Assembly: GCF_000622145.1 (NCBI RefSeq)
Contig: NZ_JHWH01000023.1
Coordinates: forward strand, 24,946-88,945
DNA from: Paracoccus yeei ATCC BAA-599
Lineage (GTDB): Bacteria; Pseudomonadota; Alphaproteobacteria; Rhodobacterales; Rhodobacteraceae
DNA length: 64,000 bases
Reading direction: 5' to 3'
The notes beneath the pieces were generated by a model. The model was given only the letters and a program-made list of their open reading frames with translations. It searched no databases and was not told where the DNA came from. Shown here piece after piece: positions 28,207 to 39,188 of this stretch. Position 1 is the stretch's first letter. The number at the start of each line of letters is the position of its first letter. The translations under genes were made by a program, and so were the position numbers.

Positions 28207-28222
28207 CCGTTAACGCTAACGG
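28207..28222. promoter_or_regulatory. Operator-like palindrome upstream of edd
   Basis: CCGTTAACGCTAACGG, a 16-bp palindrome with one mismatched pair, centred about 40 bp upstream of the edd start in the divergent rlmI-type/edd region. The core GTTAACGCTAAC is close to the zwf site GTTAGCGATAAC. Position between promoter and start would suit a repressor. Confidence 0.55.
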
Positions 28223-28253
28223 ACTATATCCAGGACCAGAAAGCGAGCCAGCC

Positions 28254-30056
<1,803 letters not shown>

Positions 30057-30120
30057 CCCTCGGGACCCCACTCCGGGTATCTCGGTCGGTTCCAGCGGGA
30101 ACGGGCCGCCGCCGGTCTAA
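30057..30120. other. Short gap between edd and the IS
   Basis: 64 bp with no recognisable gene. It ends in CTAA, immediately outside the left end of the insertion sequence. It may be the remains of the original edd downstream region. Confidence 0.5.
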
Positions 30121-31486
30121 CAGGGCGCTGAAATAGTCGCCGGGCCGGAACGGTTTCCCTTGGTTGCCGGCTTTGCTGCCCGGCCGTGCGCTTTTTGTTC
30201 TGAAACGCGTGTGTGTGACTGACGCGGTTTTTCGTCATCATGCGGCCAACAGCCGAGGCAGTCGCGCGAGGTTGTTGGCAGTCATCGTCAGGATGAAGCG
30301 GGAACGCACCCGTTCGATGCCCCGATAGACGGTCTGGGCCATGCCACCGACGGTTTTGGCCCAGCCAAATGCCTCTTCGATCCGTTTGCGGTGTTTGATC
30401 GACAGGGAGTAACCCTCGTGCCGGGTGGTGCGGCCGTCGATCGCTGAATATCTCGATTTCTGCGCGATATGGGGTGTTATGCAGGCTTTTCGCAGGTCGG
30501 CGACGAACTCTGCCGCGTCGAACCCCTTGTCGGCGCCGAGCGTCAACTGTCGGGTCGAGCCGGGTGAATGGCGGTGGATCATGTCCAGTGCGGCACGCCG
30601 TTCCGCGTGACCGTCGGCCTGCGTAAGGTCGCCCTGCACGATGAGCCCATTCCGGTTCTCCATCAGCGCATGCCCGATGAAGCACAGCATCGCGCCGGTG
30701 CCGGGGGATTTCTTGTAGAGCCGCGCGTCGGGGTCGGTCGTCGAGGCATGGGTGGCATTGGAGCGCTTCTGGCCCCGGAAATCGACTTCGGCATTGCGGT
30801 TCTGGTGGGTGGGGCGGGACATCGGGTCGGTCTCGGACGGTGTCGGCTCAGGGTGGTCTTCGGTGGGGCTGTCTGGACCGGGCGGGCCGCCCGGATCGTC
30901 GTCAGACGGCGTGTCGGTCGCCTTCGGCTGGAAGCTCTTCATGGAGGCCCAGGCCTTCACAAGTGTGCCATCGACCGAGAAGTGGTCGTCCGACAAGAGC
31001 GGCGCGACCTCGCGATGGGCCAGGATCGCTGCCATCACCTTGCGCGACATCCCGGTGGTCAGTAGCCGGTCGCGGTTCTTGGTGAAGACGGTCGGCACCC
31101 AGACGGCGTCGTCAATCCCGAGGCCGACGAACCAGCGGAACAAGAGGTTATACTGCATCTGTTCCATCAACTGCCGCGCGGAGCGGACCGAGAACAGGAT
31201 CTGGATCAGGCTCGCCCGGATCAGCCGTTCCGGCGGGATCGAGGGGCGGCCGAAATCGGTGTAAAGCGCCTCGAACTCGCCATCCAGGCTGGCCAGCGCG
31301 TCGTTCACCACCTGCCGGATCTTGCGCAACGGATGCCGCGCGGGGATGCGCGCCTCCAGGTCCACATAGCTGAACAGCGACCCGCTCGCCTCGTCCGTCC
31401 CGCGCATCATAACCCCCGCCGTTATCATGCCGACGGTGAATCATGTTCTCAAACCACTGTCGAGGCAGGACTATTTCAGCGGCCCG
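30121..31486 (-). mobile_element. IS5-type insertion sequence, about 1.37 kb
   Basis: Terminal inverted repeats are visible. The left end 30121-30138 begins CAGGGCGCTGAAATAGTC, and the right end, read from 31486 inward, begins CGGGCCGCTGAAATAGTC; 16 of 18 bases match. Flanking bases are CTAA on the left (30117-30120) and TTAA on the right (31487-31490), compatible with a 4-bp YTAR-like target that has one mismatch. It holds one transposase gene with intact reading frame. It lies directly downstream of edd and cuts older mobile DNA on its right side. Confidence 0.85.
30238..31428 (-). CDS. IS5-type DDE transposase
   Basis: 396 residues, or 390 from the second Met pair at 31410. The N-terminus has the [20 protein letters not shown] segment of IS5-like transposases. 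DDE candidates are the Asp of [10 protein letters not shown], the Asp of GADKGFD, and the Glu of [14 protein letters not shown] Pro/Asp/Ser-rich insert lies near residues 170-205. No frameshift or stop is seen, so the element may still be active. Confidence 0.92.
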   Translation of the reverse strand: MITAGVMMRGTDEASGSLFSYVDLEARIPARHPLRKIRQVVNDALASLDGEFEALYTDFGRPSIPPERLIRASLIQILFSVRSARQLMEQMQYNLLFRWFVGLGIDDAVWVPTVFTKNRDRLLTTGMSRKVMAAILAHREVAPLLSDDHFSVDGTLVKAWASMKSFQPKATDTPSDDDPGGPPGPDSPTEDHPEPTPSETDPMSRPTHQNRNAEVDFRGQKRSNATHASTTDPDARLYKKSPGTGAMLCFIGHALMENRNGLIVQGDLTQADGHAERRAALDMIHRHSPGSTRQLTLGADKGFDAAEFVADLRKACITPHIAQKSRYSAIDGRTTRHEGYSLSIKHRKRIEEAFGWAKTVGGMAQTVYRGIERVRSRFILTMTANNLARLPRLLAA

Positions 31487-31487
31487 T

Positions 31488-31584
31488 TAAGCCTTGGCTG
31501 GAGGTCCAGCTCTCCCGCATCCCGCAGAAATCCCAACTCGCCGAGGACATCCGCTACACGGAACTTCGTCAGCTGGAGTCATGA
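31488..31584 (+). pseudogene. IS66-type transposase C-terminal remnant
   Basis: About 32 codons (KPWLEVQLSRIPQKSQLAED then IRYTELRQLES) read on the plus strand from the right end of the IS5-type element to a stop at 31584. They resemble the C-terminal part of IS66 TnpC transposases, where a W-L-x-x-QL-x-R motif is followed by K-S-x-LA-x-x-IRY. The rest of the gene is missing, and the IS5-type element sits at its broken edge. The assignment relies on a short stretch. Confidence 0.45.
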
Positions 31585-31771
31585 CCTGTTTCTCTCGTTA
31601 GCCTTTCGCGTGTCTGGATGTTTCCCAAAAAATCGAAATTGCAACACAGCGTTTCCGACCGCACGTCAGAAACAATTCCTTACAAATCTATGCGTGCGCC
31701 CGAGTGATTGTCGGGCCACATGCTTGTGGCAGCAAGAAGCAGTTCGAGAACTGATAACTGGATATGCAACC
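31585..31771. other. Atypical AT-richer gap
   Basis: No gene recognised. The base composition is visibly less GC-rich than the flanks (for example the AAAAAATCGAAATTGCAAC stretch near 31630). It is probably leftover mobile or foreign DNA between the IS66 remnant and the efflux genes. Confidence 0.4.
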
Positions 31772-32095
31772 ATGGCACGCCAAACCATTGCCGGCACCGC
31801 ACGACAGGTCGCGCTTTATGCGCCGCTCTTGTTGAGCCTGATTAAGGCTGGCAATGAAAGACCGGCCTTGCGACTGGGTCATGTAAAAGGCGGCCTTCTC
31901 GAACTGAGGTCGAGCTTGGTAGACACGCTGCAAAGTGTCCGCTTGATCTGGTTCGTCATGTCGCTGGTGCTCAGCGTCGAGGCCTGCGCGCTGATCGGCT
32001 GGGCCTTCGGCCATATCAAGCGCGCTGCTGCCATAAGCGTATTGCTGCCTGTTCTGGATCTTGTTGTTGTGGAACGTGACAGAGGACGAGGATGA
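31772..32095 (+). CDS. Doubtful 107-aa hydrophobic ORF
   Basis: An open frame of 107 codons with GC-rich third positions in its later half. It encodes two possible membrane stretches (LIWFVMSLVLSVEACALIGW, then ISVLLPVLDLVVV). There is no ribosome site before the ATG at 31772, the frame is open further upstream into the IS end, and no family was recognised. It may be a chance ORF or a gene fragment. Confidence 0.25.
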   Translation: MARQTIAGTARQVALYAPLLLSLIKAGNERPALRLGHVKGGLLELRSSLVDTLQSVRLIWFVMSLVLSVEACALIGWAFGHIKRAAAISVLLPVLDLVVVERDRGRG

Positions 32096-32169
32096 ACCTT
32101 TGCTTCCGATCGGGGCGCAACCTGCAGCAGGTTGAACCTTGCGCGCCACCTCTCGACCGAGGATTACTC

Positions 32170-33441
32170 ATGATCTTTTGCTCTTTGCTTCGATTTGCCA
32201 GGGTGGGTATGGCCCTGGCCGCCCTTTCCGTCGCAGGGCAGGCGGGGGCGCAGCAGCCTCCCGCGACCGGCCCCAGGCAAGTTGGGGTCGTCACGCTCAA
32301 GGCGCAATCGGTGCCGTTGGTAAGCACGCTGCCGGGGCGGGCGGTGGCACGCGATTCCGTGGACATCCGCCCGCGCGTTGACGGTTTTGTGACCGAGATC
32401 GTCTATAATCCCGGCCAGCAGATCAAGGCGGGCGATCCGATGTTCCAGATCGATCGTACCACCTATCAGGCGTCGGTCGAGGAGGCCAAGGCTAACCTCG
32501 CCTCGGCCAAGGCGGCGGTGCCGCAGGCTGAGGCGGCTTATGAGCGATCGAGCAGGCTGCAAAATTCCGGCTCGACCCGCGCGGACCTTGAGGAAGCGGA
32601 AGCCACGCTGGAACAGGCGCGTGCTGCCGTGAGCGCGGCCGAGGCTGCCCTGCGCACGGCTGAGGCGCAGCTGTCCTGGACCACGATCACCAGCCCGCTG
32701 GACGGCCTGCCCTCGGTTTCGGCGGTGTCGGTGGGCGATCTGGTCACGGCCGGGCAAAGCGATGCGCTGGCCACCGTCACCCAGCTTGATCCCATCGACG
32801 TGGACATGTTCGAGCCATCGGCCCGCTTGCAGCGCATCCGCGACCGCATCGAGGCCGGCACGATCCAGCGCGCGGATTCGATCAACGCGCAACTGACGCT
32901 GGAAAACGGCCGGACCTATGCCGCGAAGGGAGAATTGGTGGCGCCGGGGTTCGAGGTCTCGACCTCGACCGGGGCCATCGACTTCCGCTTTCGCTTCGAG
33001 AACCCCGAACGCCGCATCCTGCCCGGCATGTTCGTGCGCGGCAGCATCGAAATCGGCCGCATCCAGGCGATCCTGGTGCCGCAGATGGCGGCAACCCGCG
33101 GCCGCGACGGCACGCTGACTGCCTGGGTGGCAGAGGACGGCAAGGCGATGAAGCGCATCCTGACCGAAGAGGGCGTGCATGAAAACGCCTGGATCGTCAC
33201 CACCGGGCTGCAAGAAGGCGAGGTGCTGATCGTCAACGGCACCACGAGTCTTGCCGAAGGCGCCGAGATCGCCGCCACCCCCGTCGTGGTCGATGAGGAC
33301 GGCGTGGTACGCGACCAAGCCACGGTGGATCAAGCCACAATCGGGACGGACGATGCCGCTTCAGCCGGGGAGACGACGCCGCAAGACGAGAGGGCCCCAG
33401 CGAACGACACAGCTCCGGCAGCGCAAGGCGGGGCGGAATAG
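32170..33441 (+). CDS. RND efflux periplasmic adaptor (AcrA/MexA type)
   Basis: 423-residue membrane fusion protein. A Sec signal peptide (ARVGMALAALSVAGQAGAQ) lacks a lipobox cysteine. The lipoyl halves (RVDGFVTEIVYNPGQQIKAG, LSWTTITSPLDG) flank an alpha-hairpin of about 70 residues; beta-barrel and membrane-proximal domains follow (FRFENPERRILPGMFVRG). The C-terminal ~45 residues are an acidic Ala/Thr/Pro tail. The start at 32170 has GAGG in front; the in-frame ATG at 32092 is less likely. Three bases separate it from the pump gene. Substrates cannot be told. Confidence 0.92.
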   Translation: MIFCSLLRFARVGMALAALSVAGQAGAQQPPATGPRQVGVVTLKAQSVPLVSTLPGRAVARDSVDIRPRVDGFVTEIVYNPGQQIKAGDPMFQIDRTTYQASVEEAKANLASAKAAVPQAEAAYERSSRLQNSGSTRADLEEAEATLEQARAAVSAAEAALRTAEAQLSWTTITSPLDGLPSVSAVSVGDLVTAGQSDALATVTQLDPIDVDMFEPSARLQRIRDRIEAGTIQRADSINAQLTLENGRTYAAKGELVAPGFEVSTSTGAIDFRFRFENPERRILPGMFVRGSIEIGRIQAILVPQMAATRGRDGTLTAWVAEDGKAMKRILTEEGVHENAWIVTTGLQEGEVLIVNGTTSLAEGAEIAATPVVVDEDGVVRDQATVDQATIGTDDAASAGETTPQDERAPANDTAPAAQGGAE

Positions 33442-33444
33442 ACC

Positions 33445-36400
33445 ATGGCGCGGTTCTTCATTCACCGGCCGGTCTTTGCCTGGGTCCTGGCGATCATCAC
33501 CATGCTGGCGGGGGTCTACGGCCTGTCCAGCCTGCCCATCGCGCAATATCCCGACATCGCGCCGACCACGGTGCGCATCAGCGCGACCTATACCGGCGCG
33601 TCGCCCGACATCGTGGAAAACTCGGTCACGACGGTGATCGAGGACGGGATGACCGGCATCGACGGGCTGATCTACATGACCTCGACGTCGTCGCAGGGCT
33701 CGGCGTCCATCCAGTTGACCTTCGACGGCAGCGTGGACCCCGACATCGCCCAGGTGCAGGTCCAGAACAAGCTGCAGCTGGTGACGCCGCAACTGCCCGA
33801 CGCCGTGCAAAGCCAGGGCGTGTCGGTCAGCCGCTCGACCTCGTCGATCCTGCTGGTGGGGGCGCTGACCTCGACCGACGGCAGCCACACCTCGCTGGAA
33901 CTGGGCGACCTGGTCAGCCAGATGATCGAGGATCCGGTCAAGCGCACGAGTGGCGTAGGGTCAGTGCAGAGTTTCGGCTCGGGCTACGCGATGCGCATCT
34001 GGCTCGATCCCGACCGGATGCTGCAATATCAGGTGACGCCCGCGGATGTCGTCGCGGCCGTCAGCGAACAGAACACCAACGTTACCGTGGGCAGTCTGGG
34101 CGACCAGCCCACGGTCAAGGGCCAGCAGCTGAACGTGGCCCTATCGGCGCAGTCGCAACTGACCTCGGTGCGCGAATTCGAAAGCATCCTGCTGCGCACC
34201 GACAGCGACGGCGCCACCATCTTCCTGGGCGACGTGGCCGACATCGAGATCGGGCAGGAGGATTACGGCAGCGCCTCGCGCTTCAACGGGATGCCGGCGG
34301 CGGGCTTCGGCGTGAACCTGGCGACGGGGGCGAATGCGGTCGACACCGCGGCGGCCGTGCGCCAGGTGCTGGACGGGCTGCAAGCCTCGCTGCCCGCCGG
34401 GGTGCAGATCGTCTATCCCTATGACACCTCGCCCTTTGTCGAGGAATCGATCAACCAAGTCTATCACACACTGGCCGAGGCGGTGGTCCTGGTCTTCGTC
34501 GTCATCCTGATCTTCCTGCAAAGCTGGCGCGCGACGCTGATCCCGACGCTGGCGATCCCGGTGGTGCTGCTGGGGACCTTTGCGGTGCTGGCCTTCGCGG
34601 GCATGTCGATCAACACGCTGACCATGTTCGCCATGGTGCTGGCGATCGGCCTGCTGGTCGACGACGCCATCGTGGTGGTCGAGAACGTCGAGCGGGTGAT
34701 GGAGGAAGAGGGTCTTGGCCCCGTCGAGGCGACCGAGAAGAGCATGGACGAGATCTCGTCCGCGCTGGTCGGCATCGTGCTGGTCCTGTCGGCGGTGTTC
34801 CTGCCGATGGCCTTCATGTCGGGCTCGACCGGGGTGATCTATCGCCAGTTCTCGATCACCATCATCAGCGCCATGGTGCTGTCCCTGGCGGTCGCGCTGA
34901 TCCTGACGCCGGCGATGTGCGCCACCTTGCTGAAGCCGAAGAAGCACGGCGGGGGCATCGCGCCGGCGCGCTGGTTCAACCGCACGCTCGACCGCGCGAC
35001 CAACGGCTATGCCGGCACGGTTGGGGCTTTCGTCAAGCGGCCGTTCCGCTTTCTGGTCGTGCTGCTGGCCTTTGGCCTAGGCGCCTGGATGCTGTACCAG
35101 AAACTGCCCGGATCGTTCCTGCCGTCCGAGGACCAGGGCGTGCTGATGGTCATGGTTGAAACCCCCGAGGGCTCGACCGCCGAACGCACCCGGGCGCTGG
35201 TCGAGGAAGTCGAGCAGTTCGTTCTTCAGGATGAAAAGGACACCGCCGAAAGCGTGTTCGCCGCGCTTGGCTTCGGCTTCGGAGGCTCGGGCCAGCGCAA
35301 TGCGATGGTGTTCATCAAGCTCAAGGACTTTGCCGAACGCGAAGGGTTCGACGCCGCCTCGATGGCGACGCGGGGAAACATGAAGTTCATGTCGAACAAG
35401 AACGGCCGCGTGTTCTTCATGCAGCCGCCGGCAATCCAGGGCATGGGCAACACCGCGGGCTTCACCATGCAGCTGATCGACCAGGCCGGCACCGGGCAGG
35501 AACGTCTGGCGGCCGCCGCCGACGAACTGGTGGCCCGCGCCAATGCCGACGGTCGCGTGACCAGCCTGCAGGGCAACGACGCCCCGTTCCAGACCTCGCG
35601 GCGCATCGACATCGACCAGCAGAAGGCCGCGGCCTATGGGCTGTCGATCTCGGACCTGAACCAGACGCTGTCGATCATCTTCGCCAGCTCGAACGTCAAC
35701 GACTTTTCGCTGTCGGGCGAACTGCGGCCGGTGATCGTGCAGGGGCGGGCCCAGGCCCGGATGCAGTCCGACGACATCGAGAAGTGGTATGTCCGCAACG
35801 AGGACGGTGACATGGTGTCCTTTGCCGCCTTTACCGCCCAGGAATGGGACCAGCAGGCGCAAAGCCTGGCGCGCTATGGCGGTACCCGCTCGATGGAAAT
35901 TTCCGGCGCGGCGGCGCAGGGCGTCTCCTCGGGCACGGCGATGGACGTGATGGAGGAACTGGTCGGCCAGCTCGACGGCGGCTATGGCACCGCCTGGACG
36001 GGGTTATCCTATCAGGAGCGGCTGTCGGGGAACCAGGCGCCCATGCTGTTCGCCCTGTCGGCGCTGGTCGTGTTCCTGGCCCTGGCCGCGCTTTACGAAA
36101 GCTGGTCGGTGCCGATCTCGGTGATGATGACGGTGCCCATCGGCATCGTCGGCGCGATGGCGGCGGCGCTGGTCTTCGGGCAGTCGAACGACGTCTATTT
36201 CAAGGTCGGGATGCTGACCACCATCGGCCTTGCCGCCCGGAACGCCATCCTGATCGTCGAGTTCGCCGAGATGCTGCGAAAGCAGGGCAAGCCTTTGCTG
36301 GAGGCGGCGGTCGAGGCCTCGCGCATGCGGCTGCGGCCGATCCTGATGACGACGCTGGCCTTCATGCTGGGCGTCATGCCGCTTGCCTTGGCCAGCGGCG

Positions 36401-36540
36401 CGGGGGCAGCCGCGCAGAAATCCATCGGCATCGGGGTTCTGGGCGGCATCGCGACATCGGCTGTCATCGGCATCTTCCTGGTCGCCGTGTTCTATGTCGT
36501 GGTCCTGCGCGGCGTCAGTTCGATTCGGCGTAGGGTTTGA
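33445..36540 (+). CDS. RND multidrug efflux permease, HAE1 family (AcrB/MexB type)
   Basis: 1031-residue inner-membrane pump that drives drug export by proton influx. The opening FFIHRPVFAWVLAIITMLAG and the TM4 proton-relay pair in LAIGLLVDDAIVVVENVER are intact, as is GLAARNAILIVEFAEML in the second half. Two large periplasmic loops give the usual pseudo-duplication. It pairs with the adaptor just upstream. No TolC-like outer-membrane gene and no TetR- or MarR-type regulator lies nearby, so the tunnel is presumably supplied from elsewhere. It converges on nasC. Confidence 0.95.
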   Translation: MARFFIHRPVFAWVLAIITMLAGVYGLSSLPIAQYPDIAPTTVRISATYTGASPDIVENSVTTVIEDGMTGIDGLIYMTSTSSQGSASIQLTFDGSVDPDIAQVQVQNKLQLVTPQLPDAVQSQGVSVSRSTSSILLVGALTSTDGSHTSLELGDLVSQMIEDPVKRTSGVGSVQSFGSGYAMRIWLDPDRMLQYQVTPADVVAAVSEQNTNVTVGSLGDQPTVKGQQLNVALSAQSQLTSVREFESILLRTDSDGATIFLGDVADIEIGQEDYGSASRFNGMPAAGFGVNLATGANAVDTAAAVRQVLDGLQASLPAGVQIVYPYDTSPFVEESINQVYHTLAEAVVLVFVVILIFLQSWRATLIPTLAIPVVLLGTFAVLAFAGMSINTLTMFAMVLAIGLLVDDAIVVVENVERVMEEEGLGPVEATEKSMDEISSALVGIVLVLSAVFLPMAFMSGSTGVIYRQFSITIISAMVLSLAVALILTPAMCATLLKPKKHGGGIAPARWFNRTLDRATNGYAGTVGAFVKRPFRFLVVLLAFGLGAWMLYQKLPGSFLPSEDQGVLMVMVETPEGSTAERTRALVEEVEQFVLQDEKDTAESVFAALGFGFGGSGQRNAMVFIKLKDFAEREGFDAASMATRGNMKFMSNKNGRVFFMQPPAIQGMGNTAGFTMQLIDQAGTGQERLAAAADELVARANADGRVTSLQGNDAPFQTSRRIDIDQQKAAAYGLSISDLNQTLSIIFASSNVNDFSLSGELRPVIVQGRAQARMQSDDIEKWYVRNEDGDMVSFAAFTAQEWDQQAQSLARYGGTRSMEISGAAAQGVSSGTAMDVMEELVGQLDGGYGTAWTGLSYQERLSGNQAPMLFALSALVVFLALAALYESWSVPISVMMTVPIGIVGAMAAALVFGQSNDVYFKVGMLTTIGLAARNAILIVEFAEMLRKQGKPLLEAAVEASRMRLRPILMTTLAFMLGVMPLALASGAGAAAQKSIGIGVLGGIATSAVIGIFLVAVFYVVVLRGVSSIRRRV

Positions 36541-36580
36541 TGATCAAGGGCTTGCGTGAAGAATCTGGAAACCGAATGAT

Positions 36581-39184
36581 CTATTCGGCGGCCCTTGCGA
36601 CCGCCTTGGCCTCAAGGATGGCGCGAATCTCGGGCCGGCACGAACCGCAGTTCGTGCCCGCGCCAAGCGCCTTGCCCACCGCCTCGACCGAGGTCAGGGC
36701 CTGGCTGGCGATGGCCCGGACGATGCTGTTCACCCCGACCGAGAAGCAGGCGCAGATCAGCGCCCCGTCATCCGGCCGTCCGGCCGCGGCCTGACCCGCC
36801 AGCAGGTCCGGCCCGCAGTCCGCGCCAAGCGCGGCGGCCACATGGCTGCGCGACAGCGCGACGGGTTCGGGCGCGACGAACAGGGCCGCCTGCAGCCGCC
36901 CGTCCCGGACAAAGGCCAGCCGCACCAGGCCGCGGCGGCGATCCTGCATCACCAGCGGATCGCCCGTCAGGCCGAACAGGGCGCGTGCCTCCTGTATCCA
37001 GTCCTCGGGCAGGGCGCCGCCGGCCAGTTCCACCTGCTGGCCCTTGGGCAAGGTGGCCCGCGCCCAGTAATCCGCGCGCGGCGTGATCGGCCCGGCCGCG
37101 ACCGCGAAGCCGTACCAGGCCGCCGCAAAGGGCCGGATCGCAACCTGCGCCGATTTCAGCGCCGGCTGGCCCGAGACGGGGTCGGTCAGCGCCGGCACCA
37201 GGGCGTCGACGCGCCCGGTCGGCGCGGTTTCGGCGGTCCAGTGCATTGGGGCAAAGGGCTGGCCGGGCGCCACGCGGTCGGTGATCAGGACCCGCAGGAC
37301 GGCACGGCCCAAGGGGCTTTCCACCTGCGCCAGCGTGGCGGGCCGCAGGCCCAGCCGGCCCGCATCCTGCGGGTGCAGTTCCAGGAAGGGCTCGGCCATG
37401 TGCCGCGACAGGCGGGGTGACAGGCCGGTGCGGGTCATCGTGTGCCAATGGTCCCGCACCCGCCCGGTGTTCAGCCGGAAGGGATGAGCGGGATCGGGGG
37501 CCATCGGGATGCGTGGGGCCACCGCCACCATCCGCGCCTTGCCCGACGGGGTATGAAAGCGGCCATCGCCAAAGAACCGCCCACCCGCCTTGCGCGGCGA
37601 TTGCGGCCACAGGAACGGCTGCATCGCGTTGTAATCGGCCGTCTTGATGTTGGCATGGTCCGAGATGTCGAAGTCGCTGCCCAGCCGACCGGCGACGCCC
37701 GACAGGGCGGCGTGCTCGGCAAAGACCTGGGTCGGGTTTTCCCAGGCAAAGGCCTTGCCCCAGCCCATGCGGGCGGCAACATCCGCGATGATGCGCCAGT
37801 CGTCGCGCGCCTGGCCCGCCGGCGGCAGGCTGCTGCGTTGGCGCGAGATGCGGCGTTCCGAGTTTGTCACCGTGCCGTCCTTTTCGCCCCAGCCGGTGGC
37901 GGGCAGCAGCACATGCGCAAGCCGCGTCGTGTCGGTCCGCGCCACCATGTCCGAGACCACCACGAAGTCGCAGCCGGCGATGGCGCGAGCGACCCGGTCG
38001 GCCTCGGGCATCGAGACGGCGGGATTGGTGCAGACGATCCACAGCGCCTTGATGCGCCCCTCCTCGACCGCGCGGAACATGTCCACGGCCTTCAGCCCTG
38101 GCTTTTCCGCGATGGTGGGCGAGGCCCAGAAGGACTGGACGGCGGCGCGATGGGCGGGGTTCTCGATATCGAGGTGGCAGGCCAGCATGTTGGCAAGCCC
38201 GCCCACCTCGCGCCCGCCCATGGCGTTGGGCTGGCCGGTGATGCTGAAGGGGCCCATGCCGGGCTGGCCGATGCGCCCCGTCGCAAGGTGGCAGTTCAGG
38301 ATGGCATTGACCTTGTCGGTCCCGTCGTCGGACTGGTTCACGCCCTGAGAATAGACCGTCACAACCCTGTCGCTGCCCCGCCAGATCGACAGAAACTGCG
38401 CCAGGTCGGCAGGGTCCAGGCCGGTGGTTTCCACAGCCGCCAGCCGGGCCTGCGCCAGCGCCTCTTCCGCACCCTCGACATTTTCAAGGGAGTCCATGCA
38501 ATGCGCTGAATTGGAAAGAAGCCAGTTGAAAAGAACGGTGTCTGTCCCGAGCCTCAGCGCCAGATGCAGATCGGCGATGTCGCAACTGGCCGTGCGGCGG
38601 GGATCGACGACCACGACCTGCGTGCCCCGCGCCTCGCGCGCGGCGGCAAGGCGCTGGTACAGCACCGGATGGCACCACGCCAGGTTCGACCCGACCAGGA
38701 CCACCACATCCGCCTGCTCAAGGTCCTCGTACAGTCCCGGCACGGTGTCAGAGCCGAATGCCCGGCGGTGCCCCGCGACCGACGAGGCCATGCACAGCCG
38801 CGAATTCGTGTCGATGTTGGCGCTGCCGACAAAGCCCTTCATCAACTTGTTGGCGACATAGTAATCCTCGGTCAACAACTGGCCCGAGACATACATGGCG
38901 ACCGCATCCGGCCCATGCGCGGCGATGGTCCGGGACAGGCGCCCCGCGACCATGTCCAGCGCCTCGTCCCAGCCTGCCTCGCGCCCGTTGATGCGGGGGG
39001 CGAGCAGCCGGCCCCCCGTCCCCAGGGTTTCACCCAGCGCCGCGCCCTTGACGCAGAGCCTGCCGAAATTCGCCGGATGATCGGGGTCGCCCGCGATGGC
39101 GAGCCCGCCCCGACCGTCGGGCGTGGCCAGCACGCCGCAGCCGGTGCCGCAATAGGGACAGGTGGTTCGGATGGGCTGGATCAT
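36581..39184 (-). CDS. nasC: Assimilatory nitrate reductase catalytic subunit NasC
   Basis: 867-residue molybdopterin (bis-MGD) reductase that turns nitrate into nitrite in the cytoplasm. N-terminal 4Fe-4S ligands are Cys9, Cys12, Cys16 and Cys44 (CPYCGTGC, GRLCVKG). The Mo domains follow, with NTGRVRDHWHTMTRTG in the C-terminal dinucleotide-binding part. The last ~60 residues carry a BFD-like 2Fe-2S module (CACFSVGVNSI, TNCGSCRPEI), the entry point for electrons. The start at 39184 removes an unlikely Pro/Arg-rich extension. Last gene of the nas operon, four bases after nasH. Confidence 0.93.
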   Translation of the reverse strand: MIQPIRTTCPYCGTGCGVLATPDGRGGLAIAGDPDHPANFGRLCVKGAALGETLGTGGRLLAPRINGREAGWDEALDMVAGRLSRTIAAHGPDAVAMYVSGQLLTEDYYVANKLMKGFVGSANIDTNSRLCMASSVAGHRRAFGSDTVPGLYEDLEQADVVVLVGSNLAWCHPVLYQRLAAAREARGTQVVVVDPRRTASCDIADLHLALRLGTDTVLFNWLLSNSAHCMDSLENVEGAEEALAQARLAAVETTGLDPADLAQFLSIWRGSDRVVTVYSQGVNQSDDGTDKVNAILNCHLATGRIGQPGMGPFSITGQPNAMGGREVGGLANMLACHLDIENPAHRAAVQSFWASPTIAEKPGLKAVDMFRAVEEGRIKALWIVCTNPAVSMPEADRVARAIAGCDFVVVSDMVARTDTTRLAHVLLPATGWGEKDGTVTNSERRISRQRSSLPPAGQARDDWRIIADVAARMGWGKAFAWENPTQVFAEHAALSGVAGRLGSDFDISDHANIKTADYNAMQPFLWPQSPRKAGGRFFGDGRFHTPSGKARMVAVAPRIPMAPDPAHPFRLNTGRVRDHWHTMTRTGLSPRLSRHMAEPFLELHPQDAGRLGLRPATLAQVESPLGRAVLRVLITDRVAPGQPFAPMHWTAETAPTGRVDALVPALTDPVSGQPALKSAQVAIRPFAAAWYGFAVAAGPITPRADYWARATLPKGQQVELAGGALPEDWIQEARALFGLTGDPLVMQDRRRGLVRLAFVRDGRLQAALFVAPEPVALSRSHVAAALGADCGPDLLAGQAAAGRPDDGALICACFSVGVNSIVRAIASQALTSVEAVGKALGAGTNCGSCRPEIRAILEAKAVARAAE

Positions 39185-39188
39185 GGCG

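Noticed and set aside
31688..32149. A 153-codon minus-strand frame upstream of the efflux genes
   Set aside because: Its codons lack the GC-rich third positions of local genes and no family or ribosome site was found. The plus-strand frame here is slightly better but also doubtful.
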